Below, piece after piece: positions 50,634 to 59,289 of a DNA stretch of 64,000 nucleotides. This DNA is from an uncultured Clostridia bacterium (GTDB lineage: Bacteria > Bacillota > Limnochordia > Darwinibacteriales > DTU012): NCBI GenBank assembly GCA_900019385.1, contig FIZJ01000022.1, forward strand, positions 1 through 64,000, read 5' to 3'. A model generated the notes under the pieces. That model saw only the letters and a list, made by a program, of their open reading frames with translations, ran no database searches and was not told the origin of the DNA. How positions within the stretch are numbered: the stretch's first letter is position 1; each line of letters starts with the position of its first letter. The position numbers were made by a program, and so were the translations under genes.

Positions 50634-52586
50634 TCAACTCCTTGTTTCAGCTGCCAGGTTCAAAGCCTGCCGTTTTGCAGCTGTGTCTTTTATCTTGATG
50701 AACAGGAATACCCCGAGGGCCGCACTGATCCCGACAGCCGCAGGCAGGCCTGGCGCCGGCGCCTGATAGATGACCAGTGATCCTATTTGCGAAACAAGCA
50801 TCGCAAGAGTGTAGCCTACACCGATCTGGAACAGCAGCCCTTTCCACAGCCATTCGGCTCCCAATTCACCCCTCATGGCGCCGATCGCCGCAAAGCAGGG
50901 AGGAGTGAACAGGTTGAAGATTAAAAACGCGTAGGCGGTGACCGGGTTGAACAGCCCTGCCAGCGGGCCGCCTGGTGTGCTCAGCACCGCCTCCGAACCT
51001 TCACTGAGCAGAATCGCGAGGGACGAAACTACATTTTCTTTAGCCACGAAGCCTGTGATCGCTGCGGCTCCAGGCTGCCAGCCTCTCAGTCCCAAAGGCT
51101 TGAGGACTAATTCCAGCACTGAGCCGATGGTGCCCAGCATACTCTGACTTTGGTCGGCCGCAGGCTGCAGCAGCCAAGTATACTCCTGCATCAGCCATAC
51201 CAGGGTGTTCATGACCAGGATGATCGTGGCTGCTTTGTGGATAAAGGCTTTTGAATGCCTCAGCATCTGACTTGACGCATATTTCAAGCTCGGCCGCTTG
51301 TATTCTGGAAGTTCCAGAATAAACACGGACGTGTTTTCCCACAGAAACAGCTTTTTCAGCAGCAGCCCGCCGACAATGATCACACAAATCGCCAGGATGT
51401 ACATGCTGGGGGCCACCCAGCTGGCGCCGGGGAAGAACACGGTTGCGAACAGGGCGATGATCGGCAGTTTAGCGCCGCAGGGCACATAAGGGGTGAGAAT
51501 GGCGGTCACGCGTCTCTCGCCCGCGTCTTCGATGGTGCGAGTAGCCATCACCCCGGGAATTGCACATCCTGAACCGACAATCATGGGGATGATCGATTTG
51601 CCGGAAAGGCCAATACGCTTGAAATGGCGATCCATAACCAGGGCGACCCGGGCCATGTAACCGCTGTCCTCCAAGAGGGCCAGGCAGAAGAACAACACCA
51701 TGATCAGGGGCAGAAAACCGATAACCGCGCCGATACCGGCGATGACTCCCTCGAGGATCAGATCGCGCAGAAACGGGTGGATCTCCAGTGACGACAGCAG
51801 ATTGTCAGCGGCAGAGGGAATGACCTCGCCAAACAGTGTTTCGTTGAAGTAATCGGAGAGAAAACCGCCCAACCCTTCAATGGAGAAGGCATATACTGCC
51901 CACATCACCAGGAAGAAGACAGGCAGGCCGATCCACTGGTTGGCAATGATGCGGTCGATTGAGTCCGAAAGCCAAACACGCCTCAGATTATCGCCTTTGA
52001 CGATAGCCCTGGCAGCAATTTGTTCAACGAATTTGTGCCGCTCCAAAACCGCTTCATCACCAAAGACAGGTGTGACCCGCCGCTGCGGTTTCCCGGCGGC
52101 TTTCACGGCGGCGGCAATCAGTTCCCGCAGCCCTTGGGCCTCAGTGGCGACTATAGAAATAATTGGGCATCCCAGTTCCGCTTGGAGACGTTTGATATCG
52201 ACGCGGTCATTACGTTCTTGAATGATATCGGACTTGTTCAGGGCAATGACGACAGGGATACCCAATTCCAAAAGCTGAGTGGTCATGAACAAACTGCGTT
52301 CCAGATTGGCGCCGTCCACGATGTTGATGATCACATCGGGGCGATGCTCGAGAATGAAATCTCTCGTTATGGCTTCTTCAGCGGTATAAGGAGTTATTGA
52401 GTAGGCGCCGGGTAAATCCACAATGATGATCTCGGTTCCGAAAGCTCCGTACTTGCGCTTAAGCTTGGCGGCCTTTTTTTCCACCGTGACACCAGACCAG
52501 TTGCCGGCGGATTCAGTCTTGCCTGTGAGCGCATTGTAAAGAGTTGTTTTACCGCAGTTCGGATTTCCAGCGAGAGCTATGCGCAT
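50634..52586 (-). CDS. feoB: Ferrous iron transport protein B
   Basis: Fe2+ importer with an N-terminal GTPase domain and a large membrane domain. G motifs are ALAGNPNCGKTTLYNALTG (G1), VDLPGAYS (G3) and ALNKSDI (G4). The membrane part holds two Gate motifs, around ALLEDSGYMARVALVMDRHF and CGAKLPI...FATVFF. At 650 residues it is near the usual length, slightly short. ATG is followed upstream by feoA after a 34-base gap. Regulation is by the Fur-type box at 52983. Confidence 0.95.
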   Translation of the reverse strand: MRIALAGNPNCGKTTLYNALTGKTESAGNWSGVTVEKKAAKLKRKYGAFGTEIIIVDLPGAYSITPYTAEEAITRDFILEHRPDVIINIVDGANLERSLFMTTQLLELGIPVVIALNKSDIIQERNDRVDIKRLQAELGCPIISIVATEAQGLRELIAAAVKAAGKPQRRVTPVFGDEAVLERHKFVEQIAARAIVKGDNLRRVWLSDSIDRIIANQWIGLPVFFLVMWAVYAFSIEGLGGFLSDYFNETLFGEVIPSAADNLLSSLEIHPFLRDLILEGVIAGIGAVIGFLPLIMVLFFCLALLEDSGYMARVALVMDRHFKRIGLSGKSIIPMIVGSGCAIPGVMATRTIEDAGERRVTAILTPYVPCGAKLPIIALFATVFFPGASWVAPSMYILAICVIIVGGLLLKKLFLWENTSVFILELPEYKRPSLKYASSQMLRHSKAFIHKAATIILVMNTLVWLMQEYTWLLQPAADQSQSMLGTIGSVLELVLKPLGLRGWQPGAAAITGFVAKENVVSSLAILLSEGSEAVLSTPGGPLAGLFNPVTAYAFLIFNLFTPPCFAAIGAMRGELGAEWLWKGLLFQIGVGYTLAMLVSQIGSLVIYQAPAPGLPAAVGISAALGVFLFIKIKDTAAKRQALNLAAETRS

Positions 52587-52620
52587 ATCTGTCGAACCCT
52601 CCTGTCAACATGTTCAAGCA

Positions 52621-52896
52621 TCACACGCGGGAGGCTTGACGATGGCGGCAGCCAAGATCCGGTTCATCAGCCCCAGGCGTAACCTCGCCCAACTCTATGA
52701 TCTGGGCTATCTTGCGGTCGACGGCGAAGCGGCTGTCTTTGATCCGCACAATATAGTTGCCTGCCAAGACCGAGACCAGGGTGATTCTTTCTCCCGGATA
52801 ACAACCAATCGAGTAAAGAAACCGGCACACTTTTTCAGTTCCGGCGACATGCTTGATGATTCCTTCGCATCCTACGGCGATTTCCGACAAACGCAT
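52621..52896 (-). CDS. feoA: Ferrous iron transport protein A
   Basis: SH3-like partner of FeoB. It shows the family order MRLSEIAVGCEGIIKHV, FLYSIGCYPGERITLVSVLAGNYIV in two halves, and DSRFAVDRKIAQII. Length 91 is close to normal (75-90). ATG 52896 is chosen because FeoA begins at MRLSEI; earlier in-frame codons extend into the promoter. Confidence 0.9.
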   Translation of the reverse strand: MRLSEIAVGCEGIIKHVAGTEKVCRFLYSIGCYPGERITLVSVLAGNYIVRIKDSRFAVDRKIAQIIELGEVTPGADEPDLGCRHRQASRV

Positions 52897-52982
52897 GGAG
52901 GCTTTCTTCCTTCCTTGAGTGGTGTGAACAGAGCTTTGCATGCCTAAGAAGGCTGTCTTGGCGCAAATTTTCTTCCATCTAT

Positions 52983-53016
52983 GAGAAAGATTATCATTTT
53001 CAATTCCCGCTGTCAA
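52983..53016 (-). promoter_or_regulatory. feoAB promoter with Fur-type box
   Basis: On the minus strand TTGACA (53016-53011), a 17-base spacer and TAATCT (52993-52988). A 19-base Fur-type site (GAAAATGATAATCTTTCTC, 53001-52983) covers the -10 box and matches the classical consensus at 16 of 19 positions by my count. Iron-dependent repression is expected. Confidence 0.8.
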
Positions 53017-53104
53017 TACTGGCCGTGTATTTTTCACGAGCAAGGGCAGGTTTTGCCCGAACAACCACCGAAATTGCAAACAGAACCAATGGGGAGGGCT
53101 GATC

Positions 53105-54541
53105 ATGGATCAATTTTTTGCCGCAGCCGAGCCCGAAGCGGTGGGGATATCGTCTCGAGATGTTTTGGGTTTCATGCGCGCATTGGAAGAACATGAACTG
53201 TGCATGCACAGCATAATTATCGTCCGCGCAGGCAAGATGGTGGTGGAAAGCTATTATGCGCCCTACCAGAGGGAAACTCTGCACCGAATGTTTTCCATAA
53301 CCAAGAGTTTCACCTCTTTGGCGGTGGGGCTTTTGGCGGATGAGGGCAGAATTTCGCTGGATGACCCGATCGCCGCTCACTTTCCGGAAAAGCTGCCGGA
53401 AAAGGTGCATCCGTATATCGCCCAAACGCGGATCCAGGACATGTTGATGATGGCTTCGGCCCACCGCCGGACCACATTCAGCGGCTCTCCAGAGCGGGAT
53501 TGGGTACGGACTTTCTTTACCGTCGAGCCGAGCCACCTTCCAGGGACGGTATTCTCCTATGACACTTCATCAAGCCACACTCTGGCGGCTCTGGTTGAGA
53601 AGCTGGCGGGGATGCCCCTCTTGGATTACCTGAGGGTGAAATTCCTTGATGACATCGGTTTTTCCGAAGATGCCCATATTATTCCGGATCCTATGGGAAT
53701 ATCCATGGGTGGTTCAGGGCTTGTGGCCCGGCCGCTGGACTTGGCCAAGGTGGCTTGGATTGTTCTACGCAAAGGGGAACACCAGGGCAGGCAGTATCTG
53801 CCCAGGGAATACATCGAAGCCGCGTCAAGCAAGCAGATCGACACCTGGATGCGGGGCGCGAACATAGAAGAAAGGCAGGGGTACGGATACCAGTTCTGGC
53901 GCACACGGCACAACGGTTTTGCCATGTACGGGATGGGGGGCCAGATTGCGGCATGCTATCCCGACTACGACTTGTTGTTGGTCACAACAGCCGATACCCA
54001 GGAACATCCCTACGGTGTGCCCTTGATCTACGAGGCGTTCTATAACCATATACTAAAGAGAGTTTCCGATCGGCCGCTGCCGCCTGACCCCAAAGCGTAT
54101 GCAGAACTTGAATCCCAAATCGACGCCAATGCTGTCAAGCCTTTGTCAGGGATTGACGATCCCGGCCTTGCAGCCGCGGTTAATCATAAGCAATATGTTT
54201 TTCCAGAGAACGCTCTGGGGTTGAAGCGGCTGCGCCTAGACCTAGCCGGCAGCGAAGGCATTCTCTGTTACGAAAATGGGACAGGCAGCCACAAACTGCC
54301 TTTCGGTGTCGGCCGTTTGGTGGAAGGCCGCTTTCCCCATTACCGCTACCGCTGTGGGACGTCAGGCGCGTGGTTGAATGAGAGTACGTTCGTCATCAAA
54401 AGCCATATCATCGACGACGAACTGGGGATGATCACCATCCAGCTCGCGTTTTTGGATGATGCAGTGACCGTGGTTATGAAAAAGGTGATCGGTTCTGGAT
54501 TTCAAGAGTTCAATGGTTTCGCCAGCGGGTTTCTGTCTTGA
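53105..54541 (+). CDS. Serine hydrolase of the beta-lactamase (class C/penicillin-binding) family
   Basis: Predicted cytosolic or peripheral esterase/peptidase with the serine beta-lactamase fold. The SxxK motif is FSITKSFTSLA (about residue 65) and the YxS-type second motif is FSYDTSSSHTLAALVEKL. A later GYGYQFW and GMGGQIAACYPDYDLLLV match the third strand region. The last 150 residues form a lipocalin-like beta domain common in such proteins. There is no signal peptide, which argues against a true penicillin-binding role. ATG follows GGGGAGGG. The GH43 remnant begins 28 bases after the stop. Confidence 0.82.
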   Translation: MDQFFAAAEPEAVGISSRDVLGFMRALEEHELCMHSIIIVRAGKMVVESYYAPYQRETLHRMFSITKSFTSLAVGLLADEGRISLDDPIAAHFPEKLPEKVHPYIAQTRIQDMLMMASAHRRTTFSGSPERDWVRTFFTVEPSHLPGTVFSYDTSSSHTLAALVEKLAGMPLLDYLRVKFLDDIGFSEDAHIIPDPMGISMGGSGLVARPLDLAKVAWIVLRKGEHQGRQYLPREYIEAASSKQIDTWMRGANIEERQGYGYQFWRTRHNGFAMYGMGGQIAACYPDYDLLLVTTADTQEHPYGVPLIYEAFYNHILKRVSDRPLPPDPKAYAELESQIDANAVKPLSGIDDPGLAAAVNHKQYVFPENALGLKRLRLDLAGSEGILCYENGTGSHKLPFGVGRLVEGRFPHYRYRCGTSGAWLNESTFVIKSHIIDDELGMITIQLAFLDDAVTVVMKKVIGSGFQEFNGFASGFLS

Positions 54542-54569
54542 CCCCAGTCTATGCAGGGAGGAGATCAAA

Positions 54570-54996
54570 GTGGCTGTCTTTGAGAACTGCAGCCTTATAT
54601 TTCCACCGCCGCCACCGGCGAGGGATGCCAAACCGCTGTTCAAGAAAGGACAAGGGCATCAGCCGAAGGATAAGAACAGTCTTTGGGGTTCACACGACCC
54701 GGCCATCTTCCGAGACCCGGTGACCGGGAACTACTACACTTATTGTACCGGGGCGGTTGCCCGTCGCTCCCGTGATTTGATTGTCTGGGAAAACATTGGC
54801 AAGGTGGTGGATGACCCGCCTCCCGAGGCTGTCGCAATGGGAACAGATTGGAGCCGCCACCATCAAGATTCAGTACGGAAATATCGTGGAAACATGTATC
54901 GTGACTCCCGCATGGGACTGGGAGCGGAATGAGCCGACTCTGTGCCTTACAGGCAAGGATCAGTCCGGGATAGCGGTTTGGGGCAAGAAAATCTGA
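54570..54996 (+). pseudogene. GH43 glycosidase remnant, internally deleted and frameshifted
   Basis: GTG 54570 with GGGAGGAG starts a recognisable GH43 N-terminus (WGSHDPAIFRDPVTGNYYTY...RSRDLIVWENIGKVV). After about 54835 the frame loses sense and stops at 54932. In another frame from about 54850, a plausible C-terminus of the same sort of protein continues (IKIQYGNIVETCIVTPAW, then DWERNEPTLCLTGKDQSGIA and VWGKKI) to the stop at 54996. Nearly the whole propeller between these pieces is missing. The good ribosome site suggests a fairly recent deletion. Confidence 0.7.
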
Positions 54997-55008
54997 GGAG
55001 GTGGCCGA

Positions 55009-56043
55009 TTGAGCACTGCAGCAATTGTTGGAGCAGGTATGATGGGTTCCGCCATGTGCATGCCCCTGTGTGACAACGGGCATGAGGTGCGTTTGGTGGG
55101 GACTCATCTCGATCGTGAAATCATTGAGAGGGTGGCCCAAGACCGCTGGCATCCCACCCTCAAACGGACACTGCCGGACAGAATCGTGCCGATTCAGGTG
55201 GAGGAACTGGCAGAGGCTGTTTCAGGCGTGGATTTGATCATCTGTGGGGTGAGCAGTTTTGGTGTGGAATGGTTTGCCGAACATGCAGCGCCGCTGATCC
55301 CCGAAGGGACACCGGTGCTGGCCGTAACCAAGGGGCTGGCGGAGGAAGAAAACGGAAATCTGATACCGTTTCCCCACTGGTGGGCGCGAAGGGCAAACCG
55401 GCACATTTCGTTCAATGCCATCGGCGGGCCCTGCACCAGCTATGAACTGGCGGACCGCCGCCATTCCCACGTGCACTTTTGCGGCGGTGATCTCGCTGTA
55501 CTGCAAAGTTTGAAGGCAATGCTGGAAACAGAGTACTACCATGTGTCGCTGTCTACAGATGTGGTGGGGATTGAGACTGCTGTTGCCCTGAAGAACGCCT
55601 ACGCTTTGGCGGTCACCCTGGCGGTGGGACAGCAGCAGCGGGCTGAAGGGGAAGGCGGCCAACTCGCTTACAATCCTCAGGCGGCTTTGTTTGGGCAAAG
55701 TGTGCGGGAAATGACTGAACTGGTTGGCCTTTTGGGCGGCAGGCCGGAGAGTGTGACCGCAGGGATTGCCGATTTGTATGTCACAATCTTCGGTGGAAGG
55801 ACTCGCAGGCTGGGGATCCTGCTTGGCCAGGGCTTGACATTTTCCCAAGCGATGGAGGAATTGTCCGGGGTAACCTTGGAATCGGTGGCGATCACCACCC
55901 GGATTGCCCGAGCGGTGCGTGGCAAGGCCGCCCAGGGACATTGGCCGTTAGATTCCTTCCCGCTTTTGCTGCATGTCGATGAGGTAATCAATAAAGGCGC
56001 AGCGGTGAAAATACCCTGGCACAAGTTCACTTCACTGGCCTAA
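55009..56043 (+). CDS. Glycerol-3-phosphate dehydrogenase-like protein (GpsA type)
   Basis: NAD(P)-dependent dehydrogenase of the GpsA superfamily. The dinucleotide-binding loop is AAIVGAGMMGSAMCMPL, the central VLAVTKGLAEE matches the family TKG motif and VGIETAVALKNAYALAVTLAVG holds the catalytic Lys. It differs from housekeeping GpsA (G.GSWGTA), so the substrate may be another polyol or sugar phosphate. TTG 55009 follows TGAGGAGGTG. Length 344. The 3' end overlaps the convergent zinc-ribbon gene by 12 bases. Confidence 0.8.
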   Translation: MSTAAIVGAGMMGSAMCMPLCDNGHEVRLVGTHLDREIIERVAQDRWHPTLKRTLPDRIVPIQVEELAEAVSGVDLIICGVSSFGVEWFAEHAAPLIPEGTPVLAVTKGLAEEENGNLIPFPHWWARRANRHISFNAIGGPCTSYELADRRHSHVHFCGGDLAVLQSLKAMLETEYYHVSLSTDVVGIETAVALKNAYALAVTLAVGQQQRAEGEGGQLAYNPQAALFGQSVREMTELVGLLGGRPESVTAGIADLYVTIFGGRTRRLGILLGQGLTFSQAMEELSGVTLESVAITTRIARAVRGKAAQGHWPLDSFPLLLHVDEVINKGAAVKIPWHKFTSLA

Positions 56044-56406
56044 TGAAGATCCACAGTAGGGGCAGTATACAAATCCCGGATCAAGCCTGGCGGAACAGTT
56101 GGGGCAGGACGGGGCTGCGGCTCTGTCGGCACAGTGGATGTGTTCTCTTTCAATGATGACTGAACGGCCGGCTTCGATCTTGGAACCGATATCTTGATCT
56201 AGTTCGCAGACACGGCTGCAGCAGTGGGTTTTGATGTAATAACGTTTGTTCCAGCGCCATAACGGGATGAAAAAAACGTGGAAGTAGTAGTAACTTCTCA
56301 AAATGTCATAGCGGCCGTAGCGGCCGCAAACCGGGCAGATGACTGCCGCTTCGGAAGCGATCTGCCCGGTTTTGTTTTGAACGCCGAAAATGCCTATGAA
56401 AAACAC
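56032..56406 (-). CDS. Zinc-ribbon domain protein
   Basis: A 124-residue protein whose N-terminus MFFIGIFGVQNKTG leads into a first zinc ribbon (CPVCGRYGRYDILRSYYYFH, then PLWRWNKRYYIKTHCC) and whose C-terminus is a second one (CPNCSARLDPGFVYCPYCGSSL). Such proteins are common, small and uncharacterised in Bacillota. GTG 56406 is preferred over GTG 56415 because it leaves GAGGAG at normal spacing and gives the usual family N-terminus. Confidence 0.7.
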   Translation of the reverse strand: MFFIGIFGVQNKTGQIASEAAVICPVCGRYGRYDILRSYYYFHVFFIPLWRWNKRYYIKTHCCSRVCELDQDIGSKIEAGRSVIIEREHIHCADRAAAPSCPNCSARLDPGFVYCPYCGSSLGQ

Positions 56407-56474
56407 TTCTCCCACTCCTCATCAACTATTATAATATCCCGCTCAGAGGTTTTCAATTTTTGTGTTTGCAGGTC

Positions 56475-56504
56475 TTGACAATTAATCTGCATACTGTATA
56501 TACT
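56475..56504 (+). promoter_or_regulatory. Promoter of the GntR-ABC operon
   Basis: TTGACA (56475-56480), an 18-base spacer and TATACT (56499-56504). Confidence 0.75.
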
Positions 56505-56520
56505 GTATATATACAGTATG
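56490..56520 (+). promoter_or_regulatory. 31-bp palindromic operator, probable GntR autoregulation site
   Basis: CATACTGTATATA (56490-56502) and TATATACAGTATG (56508-56520) are perfect complements around CTGTA. The site covers the -10 box and transcription start, which is ideal for repression by the GntR protein encoded just downstream. Confidence 0.78.
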
Positions 56521-56564
56521 AATACAGGTTCGTTATTGAAAACTGAAGGGAAGGTGGTGGTTGT

Positions 56565-56945
56565 TTGGAGATCATACTCAGCAATTCCAGCGATAAGCCG
56601 CTGTACGAACAGATTGCATCCCAGGTTAAAAACCAAATAATCTCAGGGAGCCTTCAGCCCGGAGATGCGCTGCCGTCCATGCGCCTCTTGGCCAAGGAGT
56701 TAAGGATCAGTGTCATCACCACCAAGAGAGCCTATGAGGAGCTGGAACGGGAAGGGTTTATCACAACCGCGCAGGGTAGGGGCACGTTTGTGGCGGAGCA
56801 CAACGTGGAGTTGATCCGCGAGCAGCAGCTGCGGATTGTTGAGGAACACCTTGAAAAGGCGGCTGCCGCTGCCAGACAGGCAGGCTTGTCCCTGAAGGAT
56901 ATGATCGCAGTCTTGGAATTGTTTTACCAGGAAGGGGGAAGTTAA
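56565..56945 (+). CDS. GntR family regulator, YtrA subfamily
   Basis: Dimeric DNA-binding repressor of 126 residues. The winged helix-turn-helix occupies about residues 10-78 (KPLYEQIASQVKNQIISG, LPSMRLLAKELRISVITTKR, GFITTAQGRGTFVAE). It has the short C-terminal dimerisation helix of the YtrA group instead of a ligand domain. YtrA-type repressors typically control the ABC transporter genes beside them. That fits here: the ATPase gene starts two bases after this stop. TTG 56565 is preceded by GGTGG. Confidence 0.88.
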   Translation: MEIILSNSSDKPLYEQIASQVKNQIISGSLQPGDALPSMRLLAKELRISVITTKRAYEELEREGFITTAQGRGTFVAEHNVELIREQQLRIVEEHLEKAAAAARQAGLSLKDMIAVLELFYQEGGS

Positions 56946-56946
56946 C

Positions 56947-57792
56947 TTGAACAATGTTTTGGAGATTGACGGGTTGACCAAAACTTACGATCGTTTCAAA
57001 CTTGACAGTATCAGTTTTGCGCTTCCCGAGGGGAGCATAATGGGCTTCATCGGCGAGAACGGCGCTGGGAAGACTACCACCATCAAACTGATTCTCAATA
57101 TCATCCGGCGGGACAAAGGGAATATCAGGATTTTCGGCCGCGACAATCTTGCCGCTGACGCCGACATCAAACAGGATATCGGTGTTGTCCTTGATGATAT
57201 CAGCTTTCCAGACAGCATGACACCGCGGAACATCAATCAATTCATGCGCCATATTTACCGAAATTGGGATCAAAACACCTTTTTCAATTACCTTGACAGA
57301 TTCGGGCTGCCGCAGCGCAATGAACTAAAGTCCTATTCCCGGGGCATGAAGCTTAAGCTTTCGATTGCCGTGGCCCTGTCGCACCAGGCGAAACTGCTGA
57401 TCCTGGATGAGCCCACCAGTGGTTTGGACCCCGTGGTCCGTGACGAGATTCTAGACATTTTCCTTGACTTTATCCAGGATGAGCAGAATGCCGTTTTTCT
57501 GTCGACTCATATCACCAGCGACATAGAGAAGGTTGCAGACTACATCACTTTCATTCACCAAGGAAGGCTGGTGTTTGTCGAGGAAACAAACGAACTTTTG
57601 AACCGCTATGGTGTCCTGAAGTGCGGACCGCAGGAATTCGAGAAGCTCGAGCCGGGATCGATCCTCGGCTACCGCAAGAACCGGTTCGGTGTGGAAGCTT
57701 TGGTCGAGAGAGCCCGGTTCAAGGGGTACACTGTTGATGATGCGAGTATCGAGGATATTATGCTGTTTATCATACGGGGGGAGAAACAGTGA
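56947..57792 (+). CDS. ABC transporter ATP-binding protein
   Basis: ATPase subunit of an exporter. Walker A is GENGAGKTTTIKL, the signature is YSRGMKLKLSIAVAL, Walker B with D-loop is LLILDEPTSGLDP and the switch His is in FLSTHITSD. Length 281. The TTG start follows GAAGGGGGAAG. It overlaps the permease gene by four bases and belongs to the GntR-regulated operon. Relatives export or sense cell-envelope antibiotics; the substrate is not known. Confidence 0.9.
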   Translation: MNNVLEIDGLTKTYDRFKLDSISFALPEGSIMGFIGENGAGKTTTIKLILNIIRRDKGNIRIFGRDNLAADADIKQDIGVVLDDISFPDSMTPRNINQFMRHIYRNWDQNTFFNYLDRFGLPQRNELKSYSRGMKLKLSIAVALSHQAKLLILDEPTSGLDPVVRDEILDIFLDFIQDEQNAVFLSTHITSDIEKVADYITFIHQGRLVFVEETNELLNRYGVLKCGPQEFEKLEPGSILGYRKNRFGVEALVERARFKGYTVDDASIEDIMLFIIRGEKQ

Positions 57793-58406
57793 TTGGATTG
57801 CTGATTAAAGACTTGTTCGCAGTGAAAAGGCAGCTGCGGATCGTGGTGCTCATCACTGTGATCTACTTTGCTGTGTCTGTCTATTCCAACAACCTGGGGA
57901 TGTTCACCGGTGTGGCGATGATATATTCCATCATGCTGCCGATTACCTCGATGGCTGTGGATGAACAGTGCAAATGGGACCGGTACGCCGTGGCCCTGCC
58001 TTTATCCCGCGCAACGATTGTGCTCAGCAAATATGTAATGGCGGTTTTGCTCAACATTGTCATCTCGTTGGTGGTGGGCGCGGTCCTGGTGCTGGTCGCG
58101 CCGTATGGGTCTGGCGCCTATGGTGAGGTGCTGCCGTTGGTGTGCAGCGTCAGCGCGGGAGGCATGGCAGTCATCGCTGTGCTGCTGCCGTTGTTGTACA
58201 AATACGGCGTGGAGAAAGCCAGGCTGATCATGATCATTGTCTTCCTGATCCCGTTTCTCTTGATCGTGGTCTCTTCCAGCTTTGAATCAGAAGCGCCTCT
58301 AGCTTGGCTTCAGGAATATGTGTACCTGCTTCCGGCCGCCGCTCTTGGCCTTGTGTTGTTATCATTCTTGATCTCAATACGGATTTACCGCGGCAAGGAG
58401 TTTTAG
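57789..58406 (+). CDS. ABC-2 type transporter permease
   Basis: A 205-residue membrane protein with about six helices, including VVLITVIYFAVSVYSNN, SKYVMAVLLNIVISLVVGAVL and MIIVFLIPFLLIVVSSS. The VDEQCKWDRYAVALPLSR segment is typical of the ABC-2 'YtrC/YtrD-like' permeases that pair with the ATPase encoded just upstream. The GTG start overlaps the ATPase stop. The 3' end overlaps the convergent TraX stop by four bases. Confidence 0.82.
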   Translation: MIGLLIKDLFAVKRQLRIVVLITVIYFAVSVYSNNLGMFTGVAMIYSIMLPITSMAVDEQCKWDRYAVALPLSRATIVLSKYVMAVLLNIVISLVVGAVLVLVAPYGSGAYGEVLPLVCSVSAGGMAVIAVLLPLLYKYGVEKARLIMIIVFLIPFLLIVVSSSFESEAPLAWLQEYVYLLPAAALGLVLLSFLISIRIYRGKEF

Positions 58407-59113
58407 AATCCCTGTTTTAGGGCGGACAGCACCAAAAGGTGGGCGGGGTAGAAGATGTAAAACAGCCAGTGCGACCATCTGCCGCCGCCCCTTTGGCCGT
58501 TGTAGAGTTTGAGGAGAGGCAGGCTGAGGATGATCCCCAGATGGAAGCCGCTGCTCAGTAATGCCTCGCTGATCGTGTCGCCCGCCGCCAGGCTGCCGCC
58601 GAATTGGACGAGGACGATGATCACCGCCGTGTAGGTCACGGCAGCTGCTTGGCTTCGGAAATCGCCGCGGTAGATGAAAAAGATCAGGCAGAAAATGATG
58701 ATGATGTAGAACCAGTCGCCGGGAAGAGAGAGAATGCCCAAGCCAATCACAGCCAGCGTCCTCAAGCGAAGGTCTGAGATTTTGTCCCAGCAGAAGACGG
58801 CCAACAGCCCTAAAGCGAGAGTGTACAAAACATTGAAACTGAACCAGTGCATTGTGCCGTAGCTGAAGTAGACATAGGGGACATGGGAAATCACGGCGAA
58901 GACAAGCAAGCGTGTCAAGTATTTCCAAAATGAACGGGTGTGGAGATAGCCCTGGACGATGAAAAAGCTCATGGTTGGGGCCGTGATGCGACCAACAATG
59001 TGAAACAGCTGGCCCCAGAAGGATTGGAAGTCCAGGAATGCCCAGGCGATGTGGTCAAGCAGCATCGCAGTGATTGCTATTGTTTTCAGTTGTTGGCCGT
59101 TCATTGACTTCAC
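58403..59113 (-). CDS. TraX family membrane protein
   Basis: Multi-spanning membrane protein of 236 residues related to TraX, the F-plasmid pilin acetylase, and to other acyltransferase-like proteins. Visible are the N-terminal LKTIAITAMLLDHIAWAFL, GRITAPTMSFFIVQGYLHT and the YIFYPAHLLVLSAL C-terminus. Chromosomal homologues are common in Bacillota, and their substrates are unknown. GTG 59113 follows GGGGAGAG; ATG 59104 is an alternative. Confidence 0.82.
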   Translation of the reverse strand: MKSMNGQQLKTIAITAMLLDHIAWAFLDFQSFWGQLFHIVGRITAPTMSFFIVQGYLHTRSFWKYLTRLLVFAVISHVPYVYFSYGTMHWFSFNVLYTLALGLLAVFCWDKISDLRLRTLAVIGLGILSLPGDWFYIIIIFCLIFFIYRGDFRSQAAAVTYTAVIIVLVQFGGSLAAGDTISEALLSSGFHLGIILSLPLLKLYNGQRGGGRWSHWLFYIFYPAHLLVLSALKQGF

Positions 59114-59289
59114 TTTATCTCTCCCCAGGCCGATCCCGCCGCCGGGATAATTTTGTTTCTTGTTGGATTATAACCCTCCGGAGGCGCTTGGCGCAAGCCT
59201 ATTTCCTCGCTGCCAAAGGAATCCACCGCCAAAGGCCGAAATACTACGGCATGCAGCAAAACTTCAACAACAGGTGGAGGATAGGTTTC

